Origin: an uncultured Alphaproteobacteria bacterium
GTDB taxonomy: Bacteria > Pseudomonadota > Alphaproteobacteria > RF32 > CAG-239
Direction of reading: 5' to 3'
DNA length: 34,257 nt
Assembly (NCBI GenBank): GCA_944393715.1
Contig: CALYBB010000041.1
Span: 1-34,257 of the forward strand
A program made the position numbers and the translations under genes. Below, in pieces: positions 1 to 8,817 of the stretch (position 1 is its first letter; the number at the start of each line of letters is the position of its first letter). Under the pieces are notes generated by a model. The model ran no database searches, was not told the DNA's origin, and saw only the letters and a list, made by a program, of their open reading frames with translations.

Positions 1-306
1 CAGGATGACGTTTTCCTTTTGTCATGTTGAGGAACGTCAGTGACGAAACATCTCATAGATCCTTCGCTTCGCTCAGGATGACAGTAAAGGGTGCTCAGGA
101 TGACAGTAAAGGATGCTCAGGATGACAATAAAAGGAAGGAGCGCCTCGAGGAGGGCATTAACATTTAGACTGTCATTTCTCCGAGGCTTTTAGCCGAGGA
201 TCAGGAATCTTTCTTATTGTTATAAAAAGTGGAAGATCGCTAATCCCTCACTTCGTTCGGGAGCGGTGACAGGTTTTGTTGCTTGACCAAGGATGGTTGT
301 TTAAAA
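1..306. repeat. Gene-free repeat region with dispersed and tandem elements
   Basis: No credible coding region is seen. Positions 71-136 hold three tandem 22-bp units, each beginning GCTCAGGATGACA; the third is slightly diverged. Related fragments occur at 1-10 (CAGGATGACG) and around 58-80, where CTTCGCTTCGCTCAGGATGAC resembles intergenic repeats common in many bacterial genomes. A second type, at about 171-215, has CTCCGAGG / CCGAGGAT arms around a TTTTAG loop. A third, diverged copy lies near 240-272 (CTTCGTTCGGGAG...GTGACAGG). These look like non-coding dispersed repeats downstream of gloB. Their mobility or function cannot be told from one window. Confidence 0.6.
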
Positions 307-1023
307 TTAGTCAACCAGTTTTTTGAAATCTTGCAGGGTTGTTGCTTCCAGATACGGATTGCAGCGTTTTTCTTCGCCCAGAGAAACCGGTGCGACGGGT
401 AGACCTTCGGCTAAGCGGCGTCGGGCGCGGTCAAGATAATTTTTGATGTCTTCACTGCCATGATTATATTGGAAGGCGAACATTGCCCCGCCGGAAGTGT
501 ACTCATGTCCCGGATAAAACAAGACATCGTCCGGCAATGTTTTGATTTTGTTTAAGGCGGCAAACATTTGTTCTGGCGTGCCCTCAAAAATGCCGCCGAT
601 GCATAAGTTAAACAGTGTGTCGCCGGTGAACAAGATTTTGTCGGTTTTAAAATAATATAATATATGACCTATGGTGTGCGCGGAGACATCAATAATTTCG
701 GCCGAGGCTTGACCGAGGTTGAAAGGAGTCTCGGGCGCAAGCAGAATGTCAGCTTCTGCAATACGCGGTGCGTCGGCAGCGTTGCAGACAATTTTGGCGG
801 CGTATTTTTGTTTCAGCTCCTGATTGCCATCAACGTGGTCGAAATGATGGTGGGTGTTGAGAATAAATTGCGGTGTTATATTCAGTTCGGTGCATTTAGC
901 AATAATCGGTGCGGCTTCGGAAGGGTCAATCACCGCAGCGGTTTCGGTTGTCTCGTCGACAATGACGTAAGCGTAGTTGTCCATATAGCCGGCGCGGCAC
1001 AGAACGGGATAAACCTGCAGCAT
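307..1023 (-). CDS. gloB: Metallo-beta-lactamase fold hydrolase, hydroxyacylglutathione hydrolase (glyoxalase II) type
   Basis: The 238-residue protein is a cytoplasmic metallo-beta-lactamase-fold thioesterase. Glyoxalase II hydrolyses S-lactoylglutathione to lactate and glutathione in methylglyoxal detoxification. The metal-binding THHHFDH motif is at residues 57-63, followed by a GH ligand near 118, FTGDTLF near 132 and FYPGHEYT near 168. These are the conserved ligands of the family in order, and the length is close to the usual 230-260. The start follows the TAA of the HD-GYP gene immediately (TAAATG). Its ribosome site, GAGGAG, lies inside that upstream gene, so translation is probably coupled. 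A related MBL thioesterase of different substrate is possible, but the C-terminal R/K-rich segment (RCNPYL) favours glyoxalase II. Confidence 0.88.
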   Translation of the reverse strand: MLQVYPVLCRAGYMDNYAYVIVDETTETAAVIDPSEAAPIIAKCTELNITPQFILNTHHHFDHVDGNQELKQKYAAKIVCNAADAPRIAEADILLAPETPFNLGQASAEIIDVSAHTIGHILYYFKTDKILFTGDTLFNLCIGGIFEGTPEQMFAALNKIKTLPDDVLFYPGHEYTSGGAMFAFQYNHGSEDIKNYLDRARRRLAEGLPVAPVSLGEEKRCNPYLEATTLQDFKKLVD

Positions 1024-2706
1024 TTACAAAAACTCCTCGGGGTTGATGTCGTCAATTTGGTCTTTATCAATATATTCTTTGGCGTAGTCCATATAAACCC
1101 CGCTTTTGATAAAGAGCTCATATAAATCGGGATCCAGATGTCCGTTGTTTTTCATATCGCGCATAATGCGTAAGACCTCAGATAATTTTTTGGGTTCTTT
1201 ATAAGGGCGATCGCGGGCGGTCAGAGCCTCGTAAACATCGGCGATGGCCATGATTTTTGCCGGAATCGACATCTGATCGCCGGTCAGACCGTTAGGATAG
1301 CCTTTGCCGTCAATGCGCTCGTGATGGGCGCCGGCATATTCGACAATATTGGAAAGATCCGGTGGGAAAGGAAGGTTCTTGAGCATATTGATAGTGGTAA
1401 TAATATGTTCGTTGATTTTTTTGCGCTCCACGGCATTGATGGTTCCTTGACGAATTTTAAGATTGGTCAGTTCGCCTTGATTATAAAGTGCGGCCAGTTG
1501 CTCGGGTCGGTCTTGCAAAAGATATTCGACTTCCGGCTTGGTGTAGGTCGACGGGGTGTTGATTAGTTTTTTTTCGCCCCAAGATAAGCCGGTCATGCGG
1601 TTGAAATAGCGCGTGAAACTACGCTCGGAAATTTTGTCAAGGCGTTTAATGTCGTTGTCGGTTAACGGAGTATCACCGATGTTGCAATAACCGATAAATT
1701 CAAAATCATCGGTCAGCTGCTTGATTTTTGTTACAAATTCGGCTTGAAGGTTTTCTTTGGTATCAATATTTTTTAAGCGCTTTTGCAGATATTCGATATG
1801 CGCATCGCGGCGCAGGATTTCGAATCTGTTGCGAATTTCGTGAATTCGGTTGTTGATGGTTTCGAGCTTGGCTGATTTGTCCATGATGTATTCCGGCGTG
1901 ATAATTTTGCCGCAATCATGAAGCCAAGAGGCAATGTGGAGCGCGTACCAGTCGTTGTCAGACATTTCAAAGTTTTTGAAAGGGCCTTCAGTTTCCTGAA
2001 CCGCGGCCGCAGCCAGCATTCTGGTGATAATAGGGACTTTTTGGCAGTGTAGGCCGGTGTAGGGTGATTTGGAGTCGATGGCTTTGGCCAGAACATCGAC
2101 AAAAGATTCAAGTAACTGTGTATATGATTCCGATAATTGTTTGCGCTCCAGAGCAAAAACAGCCATTTGGCAAACAGCCAGCATTTTTTCCTGATTATCG
2201 GCGGTAAAACTGATGATTTTTCCTTTGGCGTCGCGCGCGTTGACGAATTGGGCAACGGCAATGATGTTATGTCGGCTGTCAAATAACGGAAATATTAGCG
2301 CCGAAAGAGAGGTGTAGTTGTTGGTTTCGTCAAATTCGCGCAAAAAGACCTTGTCGATATTGGGGATATCAAAAATATTGGGCGTGTTGATAACTTCTTT
2401 GTTTAGCGCGCAGAGTTCGGCAGGGCGTTTGGTGGGACGTTCTTTGGTATCCGGCAGAAAAACCGATGGAAAAAAAGCCATGTTTGATGTTCCTGATACC
2501 GAAGTATTAAGGCTTTCTATTCGGCTGTAGACCAGATTCATAAAATGGTTGGGTGTGATATGGAAAAAAAAGCAGCCGTCAGCGTCGGCAATGCGTGCAG
2601 CACTGTCAGCTGCTAAGGCGACAACGGTATCCGGTTCGCAGCCTTCGGCCAGTTTGGCAGACAGCTTTATGATGTCATCTAAGAGCAAGTTGTTTAAGTC
2701 AGCCAA
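1024..2706 (-). CDS. GAF-like / HD-GYP domain phosphohydrolase (putative cyclic-di-GMP phosphodiesterase)
   Basis: The 560-residue protein has an N-terminal GAF-like sensory region (about 1-185) and a C-terminal HD-GYP domain. Metal-ligand candidates are His in GLHCQKV, HD of HDCGK (263-264), His of KKINEHI, HHE at 461-463 and the DGKGYP signature. HD-GYP proteins hydrolyse c-di-GMP, controlling motility, adhesion or virulence. The HD and HHE motifs are about 198 residues apart, against roughly 55-60 in minimal HD-GYP domains, so a helical, charged insertion of about 140 residues sits inside the domain. The start appears to be TTG, with AAAGGAAAG upstream; there is no in-frame ATG before the upstream stop. 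It precedes gloB with no gap. The function is family-based and the signal sensed by GAF is unknown. Confidence 0.85.
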   Translation of the reverse strand: MADLNNLLLDDIIKLSAKLAEGCEPDTVVALAADSAARIADADGCFFFHITPNHFMNLVYSRIESLNTSVSGTSNMAFFPSVFLPDTKERPTKRPAELCALNKEVINTPNIFDIPNIDKVFLREFDETNNYTSLSALIFPLFDSRHNIIAVAQFVNARDAKGKIISFTADNQEKMLAVCQMAVFALERKQLSESYTQLLESFVDVLAKAIDSKSPYTGLHCQKVPIITRMLAAAAVQETEGPFKNFEMSDNDWYALHIASWLHDCGKIITPEYIMDKSAKLETINNRIHEIRNRFEILRRDAHIEYLQKRLKNIDTKENLQAEFVTKIKQLTDDFEFIGYCNIGDTPLTDNDIKRLDKISERSFTRYFNRMTGLSWGEKKLINTPSTYTKPEVEYLLQDRPEQLAALYNQGELTNLKIRQGTINAVERKKINEHIITTINMLKNLPFPPDLSNIVEYAGAHHERIDGKGYPNGLTGDQMSIPAKIMAIADVYEALTARDRPYKEPKKLSEVLRIMRDMKNNGHLDPDLYELFIKSGVYMDYAKEYIDKDQIDDINPEEFL

Positions 2707-2781
2707 AGCTTTTTGCTTTCCTTTGAATAAGTTTGTTTTTTGAAAGCTATTTTAGATGTATTTTACTTAAAAAGCTACAAA

Positions 2782-3888
2782 TTAATTAATTTTTGAGACC
2801 AGATATTTAATATCTTCGGGGCTGAGTTCGTCGTTATTTTGGGTAAAACTCAAGATGCGTTCGACAACCTTATGACCAAAAACCTTGCGGCTGGAGCGAC
2901 CGCAGTCAAAACGAATCTCTCGAACAACCTTTAGCGCGCTGAAAATAGCCGGAAAAACGCTTTTGGGGATAAATGCTTTGCGCAAAAGATTGCGTATCAT
3001 AAAATCAGCCTGAGTGTTGAACAAAATTTTGCGCACTTCGGCAATAGGTGTTTCTGACAAATAAACAAGGGAATATTCAAAAAATTTGAGATCGCCCAAG
3101 CAAATAGACCTAACAACCAGACTCGGTGTTAGTCGATTGGCTTTGTAAAGCTGGTGAACCAGTTCTTCGACTTGTTCGTCTGAAGAATACTCTTCGGAGA
3201 TGCCCAAGGTTATTTTTTCGCTGACTTCGTCTACCAGTTTTGTCACCAAATCTTTGGACAGATTGTGGTATAGCATCAAGTGGTTTTTGAGTTTGTCCGA
3301 CAATTTGTCGATAATCTTTTCAATAACCGAAGCCGGTAATTCTGACCGGTAGACCAAACGCTGTTTGATGTTTTCGGATTCAGCATATTTGGTCGCGATG
3401 GTATCAAAGGTATTTTCGCGGATGTCGGCCTGCTCGTTAGAGACTAGTTCGCCGACGACTTCGTCGGAACAGCGCTCGGCAATGTATTGCGAAATTTCTG
3501 CCGGTAGTCCGGCTCGCTTGGCGACGGCTTTTTGGCGGTTGATGCCCGGCATGTTTAAAATTTTGATTAAATCTTCGTTGGTCAAAGAACCGTAGTACTG
3601 AACAAAAGGAACCGCGACGCTGTCTTTGTCGTTGATGATGGCGGTAACAACGTCTTTGGGCAAATCCACACAATGTTTTAGGCTGTCGGATAAAACTTCA
3701 CGAACCTTGATTTCGGTATCATGTACCATAATGCGGAAAATATCTTCAGCCAATTTGACAGCCTGCGGCGAAATGTCAGATCCAGAATAGTAGGCGCTGA
3801 CTTTGCGGGCAATAGTTGACTTGTTTTCAATATTTGCCTCGTGAGCCAGATTTTTGACATCTTGCCGATTCAGCCTGTTTTTGTTCAT
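2782..3888 (-). CDS. DUF2336 family protein
   Basis: The 368-residue soluble protein has no signal peptide or membrane segment. Residues about 40-230 carry repeated helical units of HEAT-like appearance (AEDIFRIMVHDTEIKVREVLSDS, then LPKDVV..I.ND.DSVAVPF), which match my recollection of DUF2336, a family common in Alphaproteobacteria and without established biochemical role. Such proteins are sometimes found near c-di-GMP or two-component signalling genes, and an HD-GYP gene lies just downstream on the same strand. The start is supported by GGAG eight bases upstream of ATG. The extreme C-terminus (FGHKVVERILSF) is basic. No function is assigned. Confidence 0.75.
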   Translation of the reverse strand: MNKNRLNRQDVKNLAHEANIENKSTIARKVSAYYSGSDISPQAVKLAEDIFRIMVHDTEIKVREVLSDSLKHCVDLPKDVVTAIINDKDSVAVPFVQYYGSLTNEDLIKILNMPGINRQKAVAKRAGLPAEISQYIAERCSDEVVGELVSNEQADIRENTFDTIATKYAESENIKQRLVYRSELPASVIEKIIDKLSDKLKNHLMLYHNLSKDLVTKLVDEVSEKITLGISEEYSSDEQVEELVHQLYKANRLTPSLVVRSICLGDLKFFEYSLVYLSETPIAEVRKILFNTQADFMIRNLLRKAFIPKSVFPAIFSALKVVREIRFDCGRSSRKVFGHKVVERILSFTQNNDELSPEDIKYLVSKIN

Positions 3889-3959
3889 TGTCGGCTCCTT
3901 AAATATCGTTTAGCCTTTTGACAGTACCTTAGTATATAACAAAAAAGCTTAATAACTGA

Positions 3960-4898
3960 TTACATTTTTGTTATATATTTTTTAAAATTTTTTATGATGT
4001 CTTTTGTCAATATTTTATCGTCCAGAGAGGATTTGTCAATGCTTTGCAATTCGTAGTAGGCCAGCGTATAATCAAAAATTCCGGCATAATTTCTTAAGAC
4101 GGAATTGCCGTAGGTGTAGGGCGCCAGTATTAAGCCGGATATGTTGTTGGTGCGTTCGCGGCGTTCACGGCGAAAGTTACGCAGTGCGGCAAAAGAAGGA
4201 TGGGTATTTATTTTCAGAGCAAATTCTTGCATGGATGCGTAAATGTCCGGATAGGTCTTGATGCGGTAGCTGTTGTCGGTTGTTTCGCCGATGGGTTTTA
4301 GCCCTTTATCGGTATGCCATACGAGGGTTTTATAAAGAGAATTTCCTTCCCTGACGATGCGAGATGTTCCCCAGTTGGTTTCAAGTGCGGCAGCCGTTAT
4401 CATGATCGACGGCGGGATGCGGTCTGCGCGGTTTAAGAGCTCGGCGATTAGATGGTGGTAGCGTTCAAAACCTTTTAGACGGGTAAAAATGTCATATTTG
4501 ACGGCTTTGGCTTCAATAAAAGCTTTGTCGTTATCAGAAAGTTTTGAGGTTTCGGCAAAACGTTTAGAAACAGTTTCTATCTCGGTTCGTTCGGTCAGCA
4601 GATCTTGATTCAGCTTTAGAGCAAGAGGCGCCAAAATTTTTATGAAGATGGCGTTGCGTTCGGTTTCGTCGCTTAGTTGATTGTAGTCAGTAGGAAAGTT
4701 TTTTAAAAATATTTTTGGATATTTATATGAAGGCAACATCAAATAACTGCGGATGCCTTCGTAACCGCATTGATGATAGAGATTTCGCAGCTCTTTAAGA
4801 GAAATGTCTTTCAGCCATATTTCTTCGGCCGCTAAAGGACGGGCCACGCTAAAAGATAAAAGAAAAAACAGAAAAAATTTAAGAATCTTTTTCTTCAA
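3960..4898 (-). CDS. bax: Bax-like glucosaminidase (exported peptidoglycan hydrolase)
   Basis: The 312-residue protein has a clear Sec signal peptide (MKKKILKFFLFFLLSFSVARPLAA, cleavage after about residue 24). The C-terminal glucosaminidase domain includes AALETNWGTSRIVREGNSLY and YGNSVLRNYAGIFD. The Glu in ALETNWG is the expected catalytic residue of the FlgJ/Bax/LytB N-acetylglucosaminidase fold. It probably cleaves peptidoglycan glycan strands in the periplasm. The preceding segment with YPKIFLKNFP and ERNAIFIKILAPL matches the Bax family rather than FlgJ. The start overlaps the end of nfuA by 20 bases, so it is the last gene of the murJ-DUF2333-nfuA-bax operon, where murJ also serves peptidoglycan biogenesis. 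Confidence 0.85.
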   Translation of the reverse strand: MKKKILKFFLFFLLSFSVARPLAAEEIWLKDISLKELRNLYHQCGYEGIRSYLMLPSYKYPKIFLKNFPTDYNQLSDETERNAIFIKILAPLALKLNQDLLTERTEIETVSKRFAETSKLSDNDKAFIEAKAVKYDIFTRLKGFERYHHLIAELLNRADRIPPSIMITAAALETNWGTSRIVREGNSLYKTLVWHTDKGLKPIGETTDNSYRIKTYPDIYASMQEFALKINTHPSFAALRNFRRERRERTNNISGLILAPYTYGNSVLRNYAGIFDYTLAYYELQSIDKSSLDDKILTKDIIKNFKKYITKM

Positions 4899-5424
4899 TA
4901 TTGCGAACCTCGCGCACTTTCGGGATATAGGTTTTTAAGATGTGTTCAACGCCGTCTTTTAAAGTGCGCATAGCATAAGGACAGCCTTTGCAGGCACCTT
5001 GCATCTCGACCAAAACGACGCCGTCGTTGAAACTGATAAATTTGATGTCGCCGCCGTCCCTTTTAACTGCCGGACGGATGCGGGCGTTTAGAAGTGATGT
5101 TATTTGACCGATGATATTGTCGGGATCCTCGGTTGTGTCGGTGGTAACAATTTCTTCACCGGTAGACAAATAGTCCATGATTTCGGCCATGATCAGCGGT
5201 TTGAGTTCTTCCCATGAAGCATCAGGTGTTTTGGTAACAGAAATCATGTCTGCCGTGATGAATAACGAGACAATGTTGCCTAGGTCAAAAATCTGTTCGG
5301 CAAGAGGCGATTTGCGGATGGATCGGGCATCGACAAATTCTGCCGAACCTTGGCGCAGCAGCGGGTGCGGCGGAAAAAAGTTGATAACGGAAGGATCAGG
5401 CGTTTCCTGAATTTCTATGATCAT
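4879..5424 (-). CDS. nfuA: NifU family Fe-S cluster scaffold/carrier (Nfu type)
   Basis: The 181-residue protein has an N-terminal Nfu_N domain (MIIEIQETPDPSVINFF, ending about residue 88) and a C-terminal NifU domain with the cluster-binding CKGC motif at Cys145 and Cys148. Nfu proteins bind a [4Fe-4S] cluster between two protomers through this CxxC and pass it to target enzymes in the cytoplasm. Length and domain order match the mitochondrial/alphaproteobacterial NFU1 type. Its ATG overlaps the stop of the DUF2333 gene (ATGA), and its own end overlaps bax by 20 bases, so it is translated within a tightly coupled operon. Confidence 0.9.
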   Translation of the reverse strand: MIIEIQETPDPSVINFFPPHPLLRQGSAEFVDARSIRKSPLAEQIFDLGNIVSLFITADMISVTKTPDASWEELKPLIMAEIMDYLSTGEEIVTTDTTEDPDNIIGQITSLLNARIRPAVKRDGGDIKFISFNDGVVLVEMQGACKGCPYAMRTLKDGVEHILKTYIPKVREVRNIEEKDS

Positions 5425-6482
5425 TGGCGTAAATCCATGTTTTGATTGAGTTTGTCGATTATGCCGTTTAGAAGATTGACGGCACGCGAAGCAAAATAAT
5501 TGATTGTTATCAGGTGGTTGGGGGTCATTGAAGAATCAAGCCTGCCGTTGCGGATGATTGCAGGGTTGATATTGGTTGCGCGATTGAGAAAGTTCAGCAT
5601 GGCTGTCCATGATGCGTAAATGTCATAGCGGATGAGTGTGTTTTTGTAATCCTGACCGAGCGCATTGAATATTTGTTTGTAGCCGTATAATTTGCCCAGA
5701 TTAAAATAAAAGATATCGTCAGCTTTAAAATCTACGGTTGAATCGTGTGTTTCGCGAATATGGGAGTCGGTTTTTGACAGCAGATTGCCGAGGTCTGTTT
5801 GAGCGATCTTTAGAATGATGGAAAGGTTGTCCGCATTACGGTTTAGGATAACGCGGCCGGCAGCAATCTCGCGATTGAAGTTATTTAATTTCTTGCGTCC
5901 TTTTTTATATTGGGTGCTTGATGATGGTGCCGGCAGAAGTTTGTTTTGAGGTGAAAACAACCAGACGTTTCCCGGATATTGCAAAAGTTCAACGCCCTCA
6001 TTAAGCTCGGTTTGAGCACTTGGCGAAACAGCCGTCAAAGGTATCCGGCCGAGGGCTGAGGCTGTTTTACTGACAGCAGACATCAGTCCAAGCTGAAAAT
6101 TGGGCATATTGTCAAGAAAGTAAGACGGAAATAGAAATGGCAGGTTGGGTGTCCATATTTTGTGATAGACTTCGCGGTTTATCAGATGACTCATCATGTC
6201 AATAAAAGCCAGCTGGTTGTTTTCGACCTGAGGCTTGTAGGTGTCTGAGGTGTCAATATCGTTAATCAGCCAACCGCCGATCGGATAGTATAAAAAAACA
6301 ACGGCAAACAAAAAGACTAACGTCATTTGCCACCAAGAACCGATTTTGGTTTGCAGTGTTGCGATAATTTGTGATAACAAAGTGCGAATTTTTTGTGTGC
6401 ATTGCCGCAAAAATGTCTTTAGCGGTGTGTAAAATTTTTGTAACTTTTTGCGATTTATGATATTTTTTCTTTCCGCAGGCAT
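5421..6482 (-). CDS. DUF2333 family membrane-anchored protein
   Basis: The 353-residue protein has a basic cytoplasmic N-terminus (about 1-52), one transmembrane segment at about 53-74 (MTLVFLFAVVFLYYPIGGWL) and a large presumably periplasmic domain. The IGGWLINDIDTSDTY segment right after the membrane helix is the signature I associate with DUF2333, an alphaproteobacterial family of unknown function. It overlaps the 3' end of murJ by 28 bases and nfuA by four (ATGA), so it belongs to the murJ operon. A cell-envelope role is likely from context only. The ribosome site before the chosen ATG is weak, which fits translational coupling. Confidence 0.75.
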   Translation of the reverse strand: MPAERKNIINRKKLQKFYTPLKTFLRQCTQKIRTLLSQIIATLQTKIGSWWQMTLVFLFAVVFLYYPIGGWLINDIDTSDTYKPQVENNQLAFIDMMSHLINREVYHKIWTPNLPFLFPSYFLDNMPNFQLGLMSAVSKTASALGRIPLTAVSPSAQTELNEGVELLQYPGNVWLFSPQNKLLPAPSSSTQYKKGRKKLNNFNREIAAGRVILNRNADNLSIILKIAQTDLGNLLSKTDSHIRETHDSTVDFKADDIFYFNLGKLYGYKQIFNALGQDYKNTLIRYDIYASWTAMLNFLNRATNINPAIIRNGRLDSSMTPNHLITINYFASRAVNLLNGIIDKLNQNMDLRQ

Positions 6483-8032
6483 GATATGATCTCATTCAAA
6501 TTTAACAGATGACAGAGCTTAGCACAAAAAACAAAAGTTATAAAGCCTAAAATGCAAATCAACGCAAACAGGGCGAGTTTGGGCAAAATACTTAAGTGCA
6601 GCCAGTTGCCGAAGCATAGGTTAAGCATATAATCGCAAAGAAGCAAAATTATACCCATGGCGACGGAACAACAAAATATTTTGCCCGTTTTGAATAAGAG
6701 TTCTTGTGGATAGTTCCAAAAATCGCGCTTTTTAAGACCGTGGATATATTGTCCCAATGAGACAAAAGCGGCAATGCTAGTTGAGGCGGCAATACCAACA
6801 TGACCGAAAGGCAACATTAAAATAACCGAAAAACACAAGTTAGTCAGCAAAACGACAATACTGTACTTGACCGGCGTTTTGGTATCGCCGCGGGCAAAAA
6901 AATTGGGCGCCATGGCTTTTACTAGGACATAGGCAGGTAAACCGACAGCGTAGGCAATAACGGCTTTGGCGGTCATGGTGGTTTCGGTATAGCCAAATTT
7001 GCCATGTTGGAACAGAATATTGATAATCGGCTCGGCCAAAATGATCAGGGCAACCGCCGCCGGAATCGACAATAGGGCGCCGTATTCAACCGCTTTAGTC
7101 TGCACGGCACGCGCTTGTTCCGGCTGACAGGCCTTGATGTGGCGGGATAAAATTGGCAGCACGGCAACGCTGATGGCCGCACCGACAACGCCCAAGGGCA
7201 GCTGTTGCAGGCGGTTGGCGTAATAAAGCCAAGAAATGGCACCGGTGCCGACCAGTGAGACCAAAATGGTATCAACGACCATATTGATTTGATAGACGCC
7301 GGCGCCTAAAACTCCAGGAGCGATGCGTTTAAATAAAGTGCGGATTTCCGGATCTTTGGCAATGTCCGGCATATTAAATTGCGGCTTGATATAGACCCGC
7401 TGGCGGTGAAGAAAAAAGGTTAGCCATAAAATTTCGATAAAACCGGCCGTAGTAACGCCAAAAGCAATGCCGTGTGCCGCTGTCGGGCTGAAAGGAATAA
7501 AGACAAATACCGAGGCAATCATCATCAGATTCAGAATTACCGGTGCAGCAGCCGGCGCGGCGAATCTGTTCAGCGAATTTAGGATGCCAGATTGAAAAGA
7601 AACAATCGAAATAAATAAAAGGAACGGAAAAGTGATGCGCGAGAGTTCGGTTGCCAACTCTAATTTTCCGGCGTCCCCAGCAAATCCGGGCGCCAAAACA
7701 GATACGACCCAAGGCATCAGCAATTCAACCACTAGGACAAATAACGCCAAAACAAAAGCCAGCAGCGAGATGGCTCGAGCGGCAAACAATAGGGCGTTCT
7801 TTTTGTCGCCGCTGACCAGTTTTTGCGACAACATTGGCACAAAAGCCGTGGTAAAGGCGCCTTCGGCAAACAATGAACGAAATAAGTTGGGTAGTTTGAA
7901 TGCGACAAAAAAAGCGTCGGCAACCAAACCGGCGCCAAGATAGTTGGCCAGAACCATATCGCGGAAGAATCCGGTGATCCGCGATAACAACGTAAAGCCG
8001 CCGAAAGTGGCGATAGACTTAAATAAATTCAT
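6455..8032 (-). CDS. murJ: Lipid II flippase MurJ (MviN)
   Basis: The 525-residue integral membrane protein is almost entirely hydrophobic, with about 14 predicted helices. It opens with the MurJ hallmark MNLFKSIATFGGFTLLSRITGFFRDMVLANYLG-type start and keeps the charged Arg residues of the central cavity (SRITGFFRD, AEGAFTTAFVP). MurJ flips lipid II across the inner membrane for peptidoglycan synthesis and belongs to the MOP exporter superfamily. The length matches the family (about 510-530). It is the first gene of the operon running through DUF2333, nfuA and bax; the 28-base overlap with the next gene suggests co-translation. Confidence 0.95.
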   Translation of the reverse strand: MNLFKSIATFGGFTLLSRITGFFRDMVLANYLGAGLVADAFFVAFKLPNLFRSLFAEGAFTTAFVPMLSQKLVSGDKKNALLFAARAISLLAFVLALFVLVVELLMPWVVSVLAPGFAGDAGKLELATELSRITFPFLLFISIVSFQSGILNSLNRFAAPAAAPVILNLMMIASVFVFIPFSPTAAHGIAFGVTTAGFIEILWLTFFLHRQRVYIKPQFNMPDIAKDPEIRTLFKRIAPGVLGAGVYQINMVVDTILVSLVGTGAISWLYYANRLQQLPLGVVGAAISVAVLPILSRHIKACQPEQARAVQTKAVEYGALLSIPAAVALIILAEPIINILFQHGKFGYTETTMTAKAVIAYAVGLPAYVLVKAMAPNFFARGDTKTPVKYSIVVLLTNLCFSVILMLPFGHVGIAASTSIAAFVSLGQYIHGLKKRDFWNYPQELLFKTGKIFCCSVAMGIILLLCDYMLNLCFGNWLHLSILPKLALFALICILGFITFVFCAKLCHLLNLNEIISCLRKEKIS

Positions 8033-8158
8033 TGCTGCCGTCAGTATAAAAACAATGTTAATCTGATTTTAAGGGATTATAGCTTATATTTCGGATAAGA
8101 AAACACAAAAAATGCAGTTATCGGCGATATATTTTGGTTGAGAATCCTGCTTTTGCGG

Positions 8159-8187
8159 TTGACAAAAAATAAAACGATTGAAATAAT
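8159..8187 (+). promoter_or_regulatory. Sigma70-type promoter for the 8241 gene
   Basis: TTGACA at 8159-8164, a 17-base spacer and AATAAT at 8182-8187 give a near-consensus housekeeping promoter, about 50 bases before the ATG at 8241. The leader contains a 10-base palindrome, GCGGCGCCGC, at about 8212-8221. Confidence 0.6.
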
Positions 8188-8240
8188 AGACAAAATTTTT
8201 GATAAGGCGTTGCGGCGCCGCTAACGGAGATTGATCAGTA

Positions 8241-8753
8241 ATGATTTCAAAAGAAGAAACAACAAAAGAAGAAACAGCTGCGAAATATCAAACATCGAAG
8301 CCTAAATTTAAAGAAGCCGGCGGGGTTTACGGTTGGTTGTTAAAGAAGGCAAAGACTTTTATGTGGGATGCTGCCAGCAATACCTTGACTCTGCCTAAAG
8401 GCGTGGTTTTGACCAAAGAAGAAAAAGAGGCACTGGAAGAGGTTATCGGTGCGGTTAAAGAAGAGGCCGTCGAGGTTGCCAAAAGGCGGCAGCTGCATAT
8501 AGAGGCGGTGCAAAAGTCGGGGGTCAAATTTAAAGCCGATGCGGTTAAGGGGTATACGGTTTTGTTTAGCGGTTCTTATCGTGAATTGACCGGAATTTTG
8601 GCGCACAAAGTGCATGAGAATTTGCAAGGGATGCTGCTGGTGAATAACCGCTTTTTGAATGGTGTCTGGAAAGTGATTTCCGGTGCGTTGGGGGTGCAGA
8701 AAAAGGAGGAGAAGAAGACGCTCATAATGCCACATGTCCGCGATGGCCGATAA
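8241..8753 (+). CDS. Hypothetical charged protein, motif shared with the downstream gene
   Basis: I do not recognise this 170-residue protein. It has no signal peptide or membrane helix and is rich in Lys and Glu. The features seen are an N-terminal polar tail, an F-M-W-D-x-x-S-N-T segment near residue 41, LTKEEKEALEE near 57 and a C-terminal motif GSYRELTGILAHKVHENL near 115-132. The same three elements recur in the same order in the next gene (FSYDSKTGE, LSKEDKVLL, GRFRELRDRAALRVHDNL), so the two are probably related proteins or share a domain. It has its own promoter; GGAG lies 11 bases before the ATG. Function is unknown; a lineage-specific protein is likely. Confidence 0.65.
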   Translation: MISKEETTKEETAAKYQTSKPKFKEAGGVYGWLLKKAKTFMWDAASNTLTLPKGVVLTKEEKEALEEVIGAVKEEAVEVAKRRQLHIEAVQKSGVKFKADAVKGYTVLFSGSYRELTGILAHKVHENLQGMLLVNNRFLNGVWKVISGALGVQKKEEKKTLIMPHVRDGR

Positions 8754-8756
8754 GGT

Positions 8757-8785
8757 TTGACTTGGCGGATAAAAATTGCTATAAT
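8757..8785 (+). promoter_or_regulatory. Sigma70-type promoter for the 8818 gene
   Basis: TTGACT at 8757-8762, exactly 17 bases, then a perfect TATAAT at 8780-8785. It starts just after the stop codon of the upstream hypothetical gene, so the second gene can be expressed independently. Confidence 0.75.
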
Positions 8786-8817
8786 GGACAAAAATATAAT
8801 TATTGAGGAGAACTGAG

